Shown in pieces: positions 26,726 to 34,508 of a stretch of 64,000 bases of DNA. The position numbers and the translations under genes were made by a program. Location of the stretch: contig NZ_VYQF01000002.1 of the NCBI RefSeq assembly GCF_008710285.1, forward strand, positions 124,001-188,000, read 5' to 3'. Every line of letters starts with the position of its first letter. Within the stretch, counting starts at the first letter, position 1. Source of the stretch: Ginsengibacter hankyongi. Its GTDB lineage: Bacteria; Bacteroidota; Bacteroidia; Chitinophagales; Chitinophagaceae. Below the pieces are notes generated by a model. The model saw only the letters and a program-made list of their open reading frames with translations. It ran no database searches and had not been told where the DNA came from.

Positions 26726-27492
26726 TCGCTTTTCGTTTTAATTGTTGAAAGAGATAATATTATATAGAATATAAAAACAACCGGTACTGCAATCCATTGT
26801 AAAAAAATGGCAGTAATAATTGCAATAATTAATAATGTAATTTTTGGAAAATTATTTTTAAAAGTAAAATCAGAAAATTTTAAAGACATTATCCTCAAAT
26901 TAGAAACCATAAGATAACTTAATACTAAAATCAACCCGTATAAAACCCATTTATTAATAAGCAGGTTATTAAAAGAAGTAATAGTATTAAAATGAAGAAT
27001 AAGTGGAAAAGAGGCAACTAATAACCCTACCGCAGGTACAGGAACACCTTTGAAAATTATGCCTTGCGATTCGTCTAAGTTGAACTTAGCCAGTCTGTAC
27101 GCGGCAGCACAACTTAATATGAATGCAGGTACCAGCCACGCTATTGAAACATTCAGGCCGTTTTCTTCTCTTGCAAAACTAAATCTCAGCAACTGGTAAA
27201 TAATCACTGCCGGGGCAACACCAAAGCTAACAACATCACTTAACGAATCTAACTGTTTACCCATCGACGAAGTAGCTTTTAGCAGGCGTGCAACGAACCC
27301 ATCTAAAAAATCTATAACTGCCGCAATGATAATGCAAATCGCTGCCCAGGTAAGTTTTTCAGGAATATTAAAACTGCTGTTAAATTCATCATTTAAATAA
27401 ATTATTACAGAATCAGTTTGCAGCGCAAACACAATTGCCATGCAGCCGAAAAAGAGATTAAGCAGTGTAAAAATGTTTGGAATTTGTTTCAT
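26722..27492 (-). CDS. pssA: CDP-diacylglycerol-serine O-phosphatidyltransferase
   Basis: Makes phosphatidylserine, the precursor of phosphatidylethanolamine, in the inner membrane. The CDP-alcohol phosphotransferase signature DG-x2-AR-x8-G-x3-D-x3-D is complete: LDGFVARLLKATSSMGKQLD followed by SLSD, near residues 63-87. About six to seven membrane spans follow. The 256 residues match the PssA of the Bacillus/Bacteroidota type. It sits between pepP and purS with four-base overlaps on both sides, so the three form one translationally coupled operon. psd is not adjacent. Confidence 0.93.
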   Translation of the reverse strand: MKQIPNIFTLLNLFFGCMAIVFALQTDSVIIYLNDEFNSSFNIPEKLTWAAICIIIAAVIDFLDGFVARLLKATSSMGKQLDSLSDVVSFGVAPAVIIYQLLRFSFAREENGLNVSIAWLVPAFILSCAAAYRLAKFNLDESQGIIFKGVPVPAVGLLVASFPLILHFNTITSFNNLLINKWVLYGLILVLSYLMVSNLRIMSLKFSDFTFKNNFPKITLLIIAIITAIFLQWIAVPVVFIFYIILSLSTIKTKSE

Positions 27493-28787
27493 GAATTGGA
27501 TTGTTTCATCAACGTTTCAATTTCTTCAACAGTAATCGGAATATTTTTCATCAGGTCTGTATTTCCATTTTTTGTTATCCAGAAATTATTTTCAATACGC
27601 ACGCCCATCTTTTCTTCTTCAATATAAATCCCGGGTTCTATTGTAAAAACCATTCCCGGCTTAATAGGTTCATTCTTTGTTCCGAGATCATGAACATCGA
27701 TTCCCAAATGATGAGAAATACCATGATACAAATACTTTCTGTAAGCCCTGTTTGCCGGATCTTCATTTTTAATATCCGATTTTTTCAACAGCCCTATTTT
27801 TTGGAAAATGACGGTAGCTTCATCTCCAATTTTCTCAGTATAATCATTAATGCTGATGCCCGGTTTTAAAATAGATGCAGCATAGTGATGCAAGTGAAGA
27901 CATGCATTATAAACTGTTTTTTGCCTTCTTCCAAACCTACCATTTACAGGTATTGTTCGCGTGAGATCGGCATTATAATTACCATAGCTTGCGCCAAAAT
28001 CCATCAAGATTAGATCCCCGTCTTTGCATTGCTGGTTGTTATCAACATAATGCAATATCCTCGCATTGTCCCCGCTGGCAAGGATACTTCCGTAAGCCGG
28101 TCCTGTAGCCCTTTGTGATAAAAATGAATGCCATATTTCAGCATCTATTTCATATTCCATTACGCCGGGTTTTATAAACTTCAGCAGCCGCCTGAAAGTG
28201 CTATCAGTAATGTCAATTGCTTTTTGAATCACTTCTACTTCCAATGAAGTTTTAATTGCCCTTAATTGTTTTAAAATTTTTGCACTACGCTTATAATTAT
28301 GTAACGGGTAACGGCTACGCATATCCGTTGCAAAGCGATAATCTCTTACCTGAACCAAATTTGCTTTCCGGTCGTTTTCGTTTGTATTTAAATAAATAGT
28401 ATCAGCGAGGTGAATCCATGGCTGAAGCATTCCGTCTAATGCATCAAGCCAAATAATGGTTTGCACCCCTGAAATACGCTGGCCTTCGTTTATACGTAAC
28501 TGGTGGCCATTCCATTTTTCCTTTAATTCATCAGGCCTTACTAATACTAATACTTCACGATATTTCGGATCAGGATTATCGGGAAATAAAATTACCATTG
28601 AATTTTCCTGTGTAATACCCGAAAGCCAAAACAGATCGGCATTTTGAACAAACGGATATAAAGCATCGCCATTAGTTGGCAACTCATCGTTACTATTAAA
28701 AATGGCGATAGAATTTTTCTCCATTTTAGCGGTAAATCTTTTCCTGTTCTGGATAAATATCTCAGGATTAAGAGGAAGATATTTCAT
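27489..28787 (-). CDS. pepP: Xaa-Pro aminopeptidase (M24B)
   Basis: Cytosolic di-metal peptidase that removes N-terminal residues before proline. The 432 residues have an N-terminal AMP_N domain (FIQNRKRFTAKM ... ALYPFVQNADLFWLSG) and a pita-bread domain with the metal ligands in DFGASYGNYNADLTRT, HHLGIDVHD, TIEPGIYIEE and the last Glu in GVRIENNF. I chose the ATG at 28787 (MKYLPLNPEIF) over the TTG at 28811. It is the first gene of the pepP-pssA-purS operon, with a four-base overlap to pssA. Confidence 0.94.
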   Translation of the reverse strand: MKYLPLNPEIFIQNRKRFTAKMEKNSIAIFNSNDELPTNGDALYPFVQNADLFWLSGITQENSMVILFPDNPDPKYREVLVLVRPDELKEKWNGHQLRINEGQRISGVQTIIWLDALDGMLQPWIHLADTIYLNTNENDRKANLVQVRDYRFATDMRSRYPLHNYKRSAKILKQLRAIKTSLEVEVIQKAIDITDSTFRRLLKFIKPGVMEYEIDAEIWHSFLSQRATGPAYGSILASGDNARILHYVDNNQQCKDGDLILMDFGASYGNYNADLTRTIPVNGRFGRRQKTVYNACLHLHHYAASILKPGISINDYTEKIGDEATVIFQKIGLLKKSDIKNEDPANRAYRKYLYHGISHHLGIDVHDLGTKNEPIKPGMVFTIEPGIYIEEEKMGVRIENNFWITKNGNTDLMKNIPITVEEIETLMKQSNS

Positions 28788-28838
28788 GAAATGAAAATTT
28801 ATGGATTGCAATATACATGATAAAAAGATTTTCGTTTC

Positions 28839-28863
28839 AAACCATACATTGCATGTATGGTTT
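28839..28863. promoter_or_regulatory. Perfect inverted repeat between pepP and pckA
   Basis: AAACCATACAT, TGC, ATGTATGGTTT: eleven base pairs with a three-base centre. No gene ends here, so it is probably not a terminator. It lies in the divergent spacer, 52 bases before pepP and about 170 bases before the pckA promoter. It could be an operator. The small ORFs that cross this spacer look non-coding. Confidence 0.4.
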
Positions 28864-29033
28864 ACACATTAAAAAAATAATATTTTTATTCTTTTTAAGA
28901 ATTTTTATTTCTTCCCTGATTTTATTTAATGGTTTTGAAAGGTCCTTGGAGATAAATAAACATTTCATCGAATTAGTAAAATTAAACCACTTTAAAAGGC
29001 TCTGTTTTAAAGTAGCTGGAAAAACTGAATAGT

Positions 29034-29041
29034 TATTTTTG
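29034..29041 (+). promoter_or_regulatory. -7 promoter element of pckA
   Basis: TATTTTTG is an exact TAnnTTTG match and ends 25 bases before the pckA ATG at 29067. Confidence 0.5.
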
Positions 29042-29066
29042 CCCCTAATCAAACAGTAAAGTGTTC

Positions 29067-30671
29067 ATGTCTGTTCCAACGAGGCTTGCTATTCCAAAAA
29101 AATTGCTATTTAACCTGGGATTAAAATCTGCTGAAAATATATTTTACCAATTACCGCCCGAAGAACTCATTGGCCAGGCTGTTGCAAAAGGTGAAGGTAT
29201 GCTAAGTGATACCGGTGCATTGGTTATTGATACCGGAGAATTCACCGGCAGAAGCCCTAAAGACAGGTTTATTGTAAGAGACGCATTAACTGCCGGTTCA
29301 ATTAATTGGAATGAATTCAATATTCCTATTGATGAAACATATTTTGAATTATTGTATCGAAAAATAATGGATTTTTTAAGTGATAAAAAGTTGTGGATTA
29401 GAGATTGTTATGCATGCGCTGACCAGGATTACCGGTTAAATATCAGGGTAATTAATACCAACCCGTGTTGTAATCTTTTTGTGTACAACATGTTTTTACG
29501 CGTTGAAGAAAAAGAACTGGAAGAAATTGAAATTGACTGGCATTTAATTCAGGTTCCTCATTTTTATGCGGATCCAAAAACGGATGGAGTACCCCATAAA
29601 AATTTTGTAATTGTAAATTTTACGAAAAAAATAATTCTAATCGGCGGCACACAATATACCGGCGAAATGAAGAAGGCAATATTTAGTATTCTAAATTATA
29701 TTTTGCCCCACGATAAAAATGTTTTGAGCATGCATTGCTCAGCTAATGTTGGAGAAAAAGGAGATACTGCAATATTTTTTGGATTGAGCGGAACGGGTAA
29801 AACCACATTAAGCGCCGACCCCAAACGAATGTTGATAGGAGATGATGAACATGGATGGAACAATGGTTCTGTATTCAATTTTGAGGGCGGATGCTATGCA
29901 AAAACAATTGACCTTAGTAAAGAAAGAGAACCCGATATTTATAATGCTATCAAGTACGGAGCAGTAGTTGAAAATGTAACCTTTATTGAAGGTACCAACA
30001 CAATTGATTACTCCAGTAAGAAAATTACAGAGAACACCAGGGTGAGTTATCCGTTATATTTTATCAATAATGTGTTGGAAACATCTATTGGTAAAACGCC
30101 CAAAAATATTTTCTTTCTTACCGCCGATGCTTATGGTATTTTACCGCCGATAAGTAAGCTAACCCCGGGCCAGGCCATGTACCAGTTTATAAGTGGCTAC
30201 ACAGCAAAGGTTGCAGGCACTGAGGCAGGAGTTATTGAACCTAAACCAACATTCAGCGCATGTTTTGGCGCTCCATTTTTGCCACTGCATCCCGGCGTGT
30301 ATGCGGCAATGTTAGGTAAAAAAATAAAAGATAATAACGTCAGCGTGTGGATGATAAATACCGGTTGGACAGGCGGTGGCTATGGTGTGGGCAGCAGAAT
30401 GAAACTTGAATATACAAGAGCCATGATTACTGCAGCGTTGGAAGGAAAGCTTGATAATGTAAAATATACTCCGCACTCAATTTTTGGAATGATGATACCG
30501 GAAGAATGTCCCGGTGTTTCGTCAGAAATATTAAACACAGAATCTACCTGGAAAGATAAAGACGCATATACTAAAACTGCAAACAGGCTTGCCCGTTATT
30601 TCATTCAGAATTTTGAGAAATATAAAGACAGCGTTAGTGACGAAATACTGGCTGCAGTGCCTAAAATTTAG
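29067..30671 (+). CDS. pckA: Phosphoenolpyruvate carboxykinase (ATP)
   Basis: Converts oxaloacetate and ATP to phosphoenolpyruvate, the entry to gluconeogenesis, and in some Bacteroidota runs in the carboxylating direction. The 534 residues show TGRSPKDRFIV near 57, the P-loop GLSGTGKTTLSAD from about 239, the metal-binding IGDDEHGW near 257 and NTGWTGGGYGVG near 430. I prefer the ATG at 29067 to the GTG at 29061. Its last 17 codons and the following bases are duplicated 202 bases downstream (30821-30892). maeB and gltA, also in this window, act on the same metabolites. Confidence 0.96.
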   Translation: MSVPTRLAIPKKLLFNLGLKSAENIFYQLPPEELIGQAVAKGEGMLSDTGALVIDTGEFTGRSPKDRFIVRDALTAGSINWNEFNIPIDETYFELLYRKIMDFLSDKKLWIRDCYACADQDYRLNIRVINTNPCCNLFVYNMFLRVEEKELEEIEIDWHLIQVPHFYADPKTDGVPHKNFVIVNFTKKIILIGGTQYTGEMKKAIFSILNYILPHDKNVLSMHCSANVGEKGDTAIFFGLSGTGKTTLSADPKRMLIGDDEHGWNNGSVFNFEGGCYAKTIDLSKEREPDIYNAIKYGAVVENVTFIEGTNTIDYSSKKITENTRVSYPLYFINNVLETSIGKTPKNIFFLTADAYGILPPISKLTPGQAMYQFISGYTAKVAGTEAGVIEPKPTFSACFGAPFLPLHPGVYAAMLGKKIKDNNVSVWMINTGWTGGGYGVGSRMKLEYTRAMITAALEGKLDNVKYTPHSIFGMMIPEECPGVSSEILNTESTWKDKDAYTKTANRLARYFIQNFEKYKDSVSDEILAAVPKI

Positions 30672-30686
30672 ATGTGTTTTTAAAAG

Positions 30687-30722
30687 GCATGTACAGTAAG
30701 AAATTAAAACTGTGCATGCTTT
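30687..30722 (+). terminator. Probable pckA terminator
   Basis: GCATGTACAGT pairs with ACTGTGCATGC (one G-T pair) around an 11-base loop and is followed by TTTAATTATTG. In the duplicated copy the right arm is missing. Confidence 0.5.
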
Positions 30723-30751
30723 AATTATTGTTATAACTCATAAGACGCTCA

Positions 30752-30816
30752 AACTTTTGGAAAGTTTTTTGGAGGCTATAATTTTTATAAAGCATCTACT
30801 TAACTTTCCAAAAGTT
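30752..30816. repeat. 15-bp inverted repeat in pckA-lipoprotein spacer
   Basis: AACTTTTGGAAAGTT (30752-30766) and its exact reverse complement AACTTTCCAAAAGTT (30802-30816) flank 35 bases. A near copy of the right arm, AACTTCCAAAAGTTATATA, recurs at 31423 beyond the lipoprotein gene, followed as here by pckA-spacer-like ACTGTGCAT. Confidence 0.7.
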
Positions 30817-30971
30817 ATATAATATAAAGACAGCGTTAGTGACGAAATACTGGCTGCAACGCCTAAAATTTAGATGTGTTTTTAAAAGGCATAGCAGCGA
30901 ATGCCATAAAATTTTTGTCTTAGTATTACCAATTGCAAATTAACCTCTAAATTATTAAGACCACTACTACC

Positions 30972-31385
30972 ATGAAAAACAGATTCCTTAATTTGTTTAT
31001 TTTAATTTTAGTTGTCTTTTATTCTACTTTTTCATCCTGCAACACTAAACAACCGTTTAAGCCCGATTACTCCAATATAGCCGGTTACGTAATTGGGAAA
31101 GAAACCTGCGATACAAATGAGACCAATGATTATTGGTTGTTGGATTTCAATGTTTATCCAAATACTCCTCATGTAGGAGATACGCTTGTATTAAATGGAA
31201 TTAGCTATACCAATGTTTTAAAAGTAAAAGGGCTTGACCCTCGTTTAAAGCAAGTAGGAATGAGAGTATCCATTGATTATAAAAAAATAAGTAGCGGAGA
31301 ATTAACCACAGGATGTACTGTAGCATCACCTGTAGTGTATTTTTTAAAAGAAATTTTTATAATTAATCAAGGTGAGATTCGCTAA
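30972..31385 (+). CDS. Small lipoprotein of unknown function
   Basis: A 137-residue protein with a signal peptide and lipobox FSSC at about residues 20-23, so it is probably lipid-anchored in the periplasm or outer membrane. The mature part is mainly beta by appearance, with two Cys (ETCDTNET and TTGCTVAS) that could form a disulfide. The ATG at 30972 has a good signal peptide directly after it. It stands alone, and both flanking spacers contain copies of pckA-tail and AACTTTCCAAAAGTT sequence, which suggests the gene was inserted into or carried with duplicated DNA. I do not recognise a family. Confidence 0.72.
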   Translation: MKNRFLNLFILILVVFYSTFSSCNTKQPFKPDYSNIAGYVIGKETCDTNETNDYWLLDFNVYPNTPHVGDTLVLNGISYTNVLKVKGLDPRLKQVGMRVSIDYKKISSGELTTGCTVASPVVYFLKEIFIINQGEIR

Positions 31386-31435
31386 GCTTCTAAAATAACT
31401 AAACCTCTAAACCAAATCACTAAACTTCCAAAAGT
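31382..31435. repeat. Degenerate octamer array after the small lipoprotein gene
   Basis: CTAAGCTT, CTAAAATA, CTAAACCT, CTAAACCA, CTAAACTT and CCAAAAGT follow one another with one- and five-base interruptions. The array starts at the stop codon of the lipoprotein gene. The 110 bases beyond it, up to the kinase gene, show nothing further. Confidence 0.5.
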
Positions 31436-31545
31436 TATATACTGTGCATAGCTTTAGCTTAATCTTAAATTGCGTCCAACTGGTTACATAATTAAACGCT
31501 GAAAGGTTGACGGTTTAAAATTAGATGTAAATAAATGATGATTCC

Positions 31546-32181
31546 TTAAAACAACCCAAATAATTGCGAGTCGATTTTATTGATAATGATTCCAAGGTCT
31601 TCTTCTTTTTCAGCAAACTTATTAGTGTCTGCATCAATTATTAACAATGGACCTTCGTTGTAACTGCTAATCCATTTGTTATAAAATTCATTCAGCTTTT
31701 TAAGATAATCCAAGCGAATATTTTCTTCATATTCACGGCCTCTTTTCTGTATTTGAGCTACCAATGTAGGAACTGAGGCATTCAGGTAAATTAAAAGGTC
31801 CGGCGGCTTCACCATCGATTTAAGTGTTTCAAAAAAAGTATAATAATTGCTAAAATCTCTTTTGGTCATCAGTCCCATATCATGAAGGTTGGGAGCGAAA
31901 ATATTAGCATCTTCGTAAATAGTCCTGTCCTGTATAACGGTCTCGGTACCACGCTGAATTTCGAGAAGTTGGTTGAGCCTGCTGTTTAAAAAAAATACCT
32001 GCAGGTTAAAGCTCCACCGCGGCATGTCTTCATAAAAATCGTTCAGGTAGGGATTATGATCTACGTCTTCAAATTGTGGAATCCACTTGTAGTGCTTACT
32101 CAATAATTCAGTCAGCGTCGTTTTCCCTGCACCGATGTTTCCGGCAACTGCAATATGTTTTGGTTTTTTTGTTTTTGCCAT
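31546..32181 (-). CDS. Deoxynucleoside kinase, second paralogue
   Basis: A 211-residue salvage kinase. The P-loop GNIGAGKT is at residues 14-21. QFEDVDHNPYLNDFYED supplies the substrate-binding acid, IQDRTIYEDANIFA the DRS-like catalytic motif, and QKRGREYEENIRLDYL the lid. The motifs differ from the kinase at 14248 (DRT against SDY), so the two are not recent duplicates. It stands alone, convergent with the region after the lipoprotein and following trpS by 88 bases. Confidence 0.9.
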   Translation of the reverse strand: MAKTKKPKHIAVAGNIGAGKTTLTELLSKHYKWIPQFEDVDHNPYLNDFYEDMPRWSFNLQVFFLNSRLNQLLEIQRGTETVIQDRTIYEDANIFAPNLHDMGLMTKRDFSNYYTFFETLKSMVKPPDLLIYLNASVPTLVAQIQKRGREYEENIRLDYLKKLNEFYNKWISSYNEGPLLIIDADTNKFAEKEEDLGIIINKIDSQLFGLF

Positions 32182-32269
32182 TTCCCTGTTCAGATTTAAG
32201 ATTTTTTACCTTCGGATTGCGGGCTGATTTTTTTGACTGGTTTACGAATTGTTTAAAAGTAATATAAAT

Positions 32270-33295
32270 TTAATAATAATTAAGGCCCATAGCATTTCTT
32301 ACCAATTTCATTGTTGTTTCCGCGTTGGCAATTGCTTTTTCCGCGCCCTGCTTCATTATTTTTTGTAAATATTTTTCATCCTGCAGAATGCTGTTTATTT
32401 TTTTCTGGATGGGCGAAATAAAATTTACCATATCTTCTGCCAATTGTTTTTTCATATCGCCATAGCGGATGGAACAATCATTATATTTTTCTTCGAAATG
32501 CTTTACGGTTTCTTCATTGCTCACTAATTTCATCAGTAAAAATAAATTTTCAATGTAATCAGGCTTTGGAGAATTTGGTTGGGTAGGACCGCTATCTGTC
32601 TTGGCTTTCATTACTTTTTTCCGGATGTCGTCATCTTCATCGGAAAGGTATAATGTTGCCAGTTTATTTTCACTCTTGCTCATTTTGCCGCCTCCATCCA
32701 ATGAAGGCACTTTTACTAATTTATCATTAAAATTATAAGCAACCGGTTCAGGAAAAACTTCTCCATAGCGGTGATTAAACCGGTTTACATAGGTTCTCGC
32801 AATTTCCAAATGTTGCTCCTGGTCTTTGCCAACCGGCACGTACCTGGCGCGATGAATTAAAATATCTGCAGCCATCAATACGGGGTAAGTAAGCAATCCG
32901 GCATTAATATTATCAGGATGTTGGCGGACTTTATCTTTAAACGTGGCCGTTTTTTCCAACTCTCCTTTATAAGCAAGCATATTTAAATAAAGATATAATT
33001 CCCCGGTTTGATAAACATGGCTCTGGCAATATAAGGCAACTTTTTCAGGATCGAGGCCACAGGCAATATTTTCGGCCAAAACCCTATGTACATTGCTTTT
33101 TAATCCCTTTGTATCAGGGTGCGTAGTTAAAGAATGAAGATCGGCGACCATGAAATAACACTCAAAATTATCCTGCATTTTTACATAATTGCGGATGGCT
33201 CCAAAATAATTTCCGAGGTGCAAAAAGCCGGTAGGCCTTATTCCGCTCATAACAATCTGCCTGCCTGCAGACAAGTTTTCTTTCTTCTTTTCCAT
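32270..33295 (-). CDS. trpS: Tryptophanyl-tRNA synthetase
   Basis: Class I synthetase that charges tRNA-Trp. The HIGH-equivalent is GFLHLGNYFGA near residue 25 and the KMSKS loop is GGGKMSKSENK near 205. VMSGIRPTG before the first motif is typical of TrpRS. I start it at the ATG at 33295, giving 341 residues (MEKKKENLSAGRQIVMSG). The longer ORF from 33358 would begin in the repeat array upstream. A promoter-like TATCTTCG stands just before this ATG on its strand. It diverges from gatC. Confidence 0.96.
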   Translation of the reverse strand: MEKKKENLSAGRQIVMSGIRPTGFLHLGNYFGAIRNYVKMQDNFECYFMVADLHSLTTHPDTKGLKSNVHRVLAENIACGLDPEKVALYCQSHVYQTGELYLYLNMLAYKGELEKTATFKDKVRQHPDNINAGLLTYPVLMAADILIHRARYVPVGKDQEQHLEIARTYVNRFNHRYGEVFPEPVAYNFNDKLVKVPSLDGGGKMSKSENKLATLYLSDEDDDIRKKVMKAKTDSGPTQPNSPKPDYIENLFLLMKLVSNEETVKHFEEKYNDCSIRYGDMKKQLAEDMVNFISPIQKKINSILQDEKYLQKIMKQGAEKAIANAETTMKLVRNAMGLNYY

Positions 33296-33339
33296 AAGAC
33301 GGCGAAGATAAGAAAGTTGAATTCTATTATAACCGCTTT

Positions 33340-33381
33340 GCCAGTTGTCAATTATCAATCATCAATTATTAATTGATAATT
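33340..33381. repeat. Degenerate heptamer array in trpS-gatC spacer
   Basis: Six heptamers in tandem: GCCAGTT, GTCAATT, ATCAATC, ATCAATT, ATTAATT, GATAATT. It contains the inverted repeat AATTATCAAT (33350) / ATTGATAATT (33372) and abuts the gatC promoter. Confidence 0.55.
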
Positions 33382-33388
33382 ATATTTG
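33381..33388 (+). promoter_or_regulatory. -7 promoter element of gatC
   Basis: TATATTTG is an exact TAnnTTTG match. Only four bases separate it from the ATG at 33393, so transcription should begin at or next to the start codon (leaderless). Confidence 0.55.
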
Positions 33389-33392
33389 CCTG

Positions 33393-33686
33393 ATGAATGT
33401 AAATGACGAACTGGTTGATAAATTGGCCAACCTGGCCCGGCTCGAATTTAATGAGCAGGAAAAAGAAGATATAAAAAAAGATCTGCAGCAAATGATTGGC
33501 TTTATTGATAAACTGAATGAGCTGGATACCACCGGCGTAGAACCTTTGCTGCACATGAGTGAGAATATAAATATTTTAAGGGAAGATGAAGTAAGCGGAA
33601 TGATAAGCAGGGAAGATGCTTTTAAAAATGCGCCTTTGCACGATGAGCAATTTTTTAAAGTTCCCAAAGTAATAAAGAATAATTAG
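33393..33686 (+). CDS. gatC: Asp/Glu-tRNA amidotransferase subunit C
   Basis: A 97-residue subunit that clamps GatA to GatB in the complex that amidates Glu-tRNA(Gln) or Asp-tRNA(Asn). The sequence has the GatC pattern: LVDKLANLARLEFNEQEKE, LQQMIGFIDKLNELDT, GVEPLLHMSE and the C-terminal LREDEV and PKVIKN. The start is the ATG at 33393. Sixteen codons upstream in frame are repeat and promoter sequence. gatA and gatB are not adjacent, which is common in this phylum. Confidence 0.93.
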   Translation: MNVNDELVDKLANLARLEFNEQEKEDIKKDLQQMIGFIDKLNELDTTGVEPLLHMSENINILREDEVSGMISREDAFKNAPLHDEQFFKVPKVIKNN

Positions 33687-33779
33687 CCAATAAGCCCATG
33701 TAATAATTAACTGATATGCAAATTGAAATTGCTATATTGTTATAAATTAAGCTAACAAAATCTTGTACAAACAGATACG

Positions 33780-34484
33780 ATGAATTCAATTATAGAACTG
33801 GACAACATACAAAAAAGCTACTTCATGGGTAAGATGGAGCTAAAAGTGTTGAAAGGAATTTCACTGGAAATATTTAAAAATGAATATGTGGCTTTAATGG
33901 GTCCCAGCGGAAGTGGAAAATCTACCTTAATGAATTTGCTGGGCTGCCTGGATTCACCTACGGCCGGTCGTTATATTCTTAATGGCAAAGATGTAAGCAA
34001 AATGCCTGATGATGATCTTGCCGAAGTTCGTAATAAAGAAATTGGTTTTGTATTTCAACAATTTAATTTATTGCCAAGACTTACTGCGGCAGAAAATGTT
34101 GCCTTGCCTTTGGTATACAACGGTTCGTCTAAAAAAGCCAGGACGGAACTTTCACTTGAAATGCTTAATAGGGTTGGCTTAAGCGACCGAAGCCATCATA
34201 AACCCAATGAATTGTCGGGTGGCCAGAACCAACGCGTTGCTATTGCAAGAGCATTGGTAAATAATCCTTCTATAATATTGGCAGATGAACCAACAGGAAA
34301 TCTTGACTCAAAAACTTCAGTTGAAATTATGAATATTTTTAGCAAGATTCAATCTGAAGGAAATACGGTGATACTCGTAACGCACGAGGAAGATATTGCC
34401 AAGTTTGCTCATCGCATAATAAGATTAAAAGATGGACTTATTGAAAGCGATAATCTTCATATAGAGTCAATGGCAACGCTCTAA
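33780..34484 (+). CDS. ABC transporter ATPase, MacB/LolD type
   Basis: A 234-residue nucleotide-binding subunit: Walker [10 protein letters not shown] near residue 41, Q-loop [13 protein letters not shown] near 91, signature [15 protein letters not shown] near 143, Walker [12 protein letters not shown] near 164 and the switch His in VTHEED. The sequence type ([10 protein letters not shown]) belongs to the MacB/LolD/FtsE group that drives mechanotransmission permeases rather than solute import. No permease gene is next to it. The PduO gene starts 25 bases later on the same strand. Confidence 0.9.
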   Translation: MNSIIELDNIQKSYFMGKMELKVLKGISLEIFKNEYVALMGPSGSGKSTLMNLLGCLDSPTAGRYILNGKDVSKMPDDDLAEVRNKEIGFVFQQFNLLPRLTAAENVALPLVYNGSSKKARTELSLEMLNRVGLSDRSHHKPNELSGGQNQRVAIARALVNNPSIILADEPTGNLDSKTSVEIMNIFSKIQSEGNTVILVTHEEDIAKFAHRIIRLKDGLIESDNLHIESMATL

Positions 34485-34508
34485 CTCTTCCCTATTCAAT
34501 GAAATTTT

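Larger units (their letters stand above)
30619..30892 (+). repeat. Duplicated 3' end of pckA, two 72-base copies
   Basis: Copy 1, 30619-30690, is the end of pckA with its stop and 19 bases beyond. Copy 2, 30821-30892, lies in the spacer. They differ at only two adjacent-region bases (CAGTGCC against CAACGCC). Copy 2 still reads YKDSVSDEILAATPKI and a stop but has no start, so it is a gene fragment. The offset is 202 bases. Confidence 0.9.

Noticed and set aside
28817-29052. Two overlapping 71-residue ORFs on opposite strands between pepP and pckA
   Set aside because: Low-complexity hydrophobic or basic sequence, crossing a perfect palindrome and the pckA promoter. No conserved pattern.
30823-30872. 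Second pckA-like coding end considered as a separate small gene
   Set aside because: It has only the last 17 codons and no start. It is a duplicated fragment.
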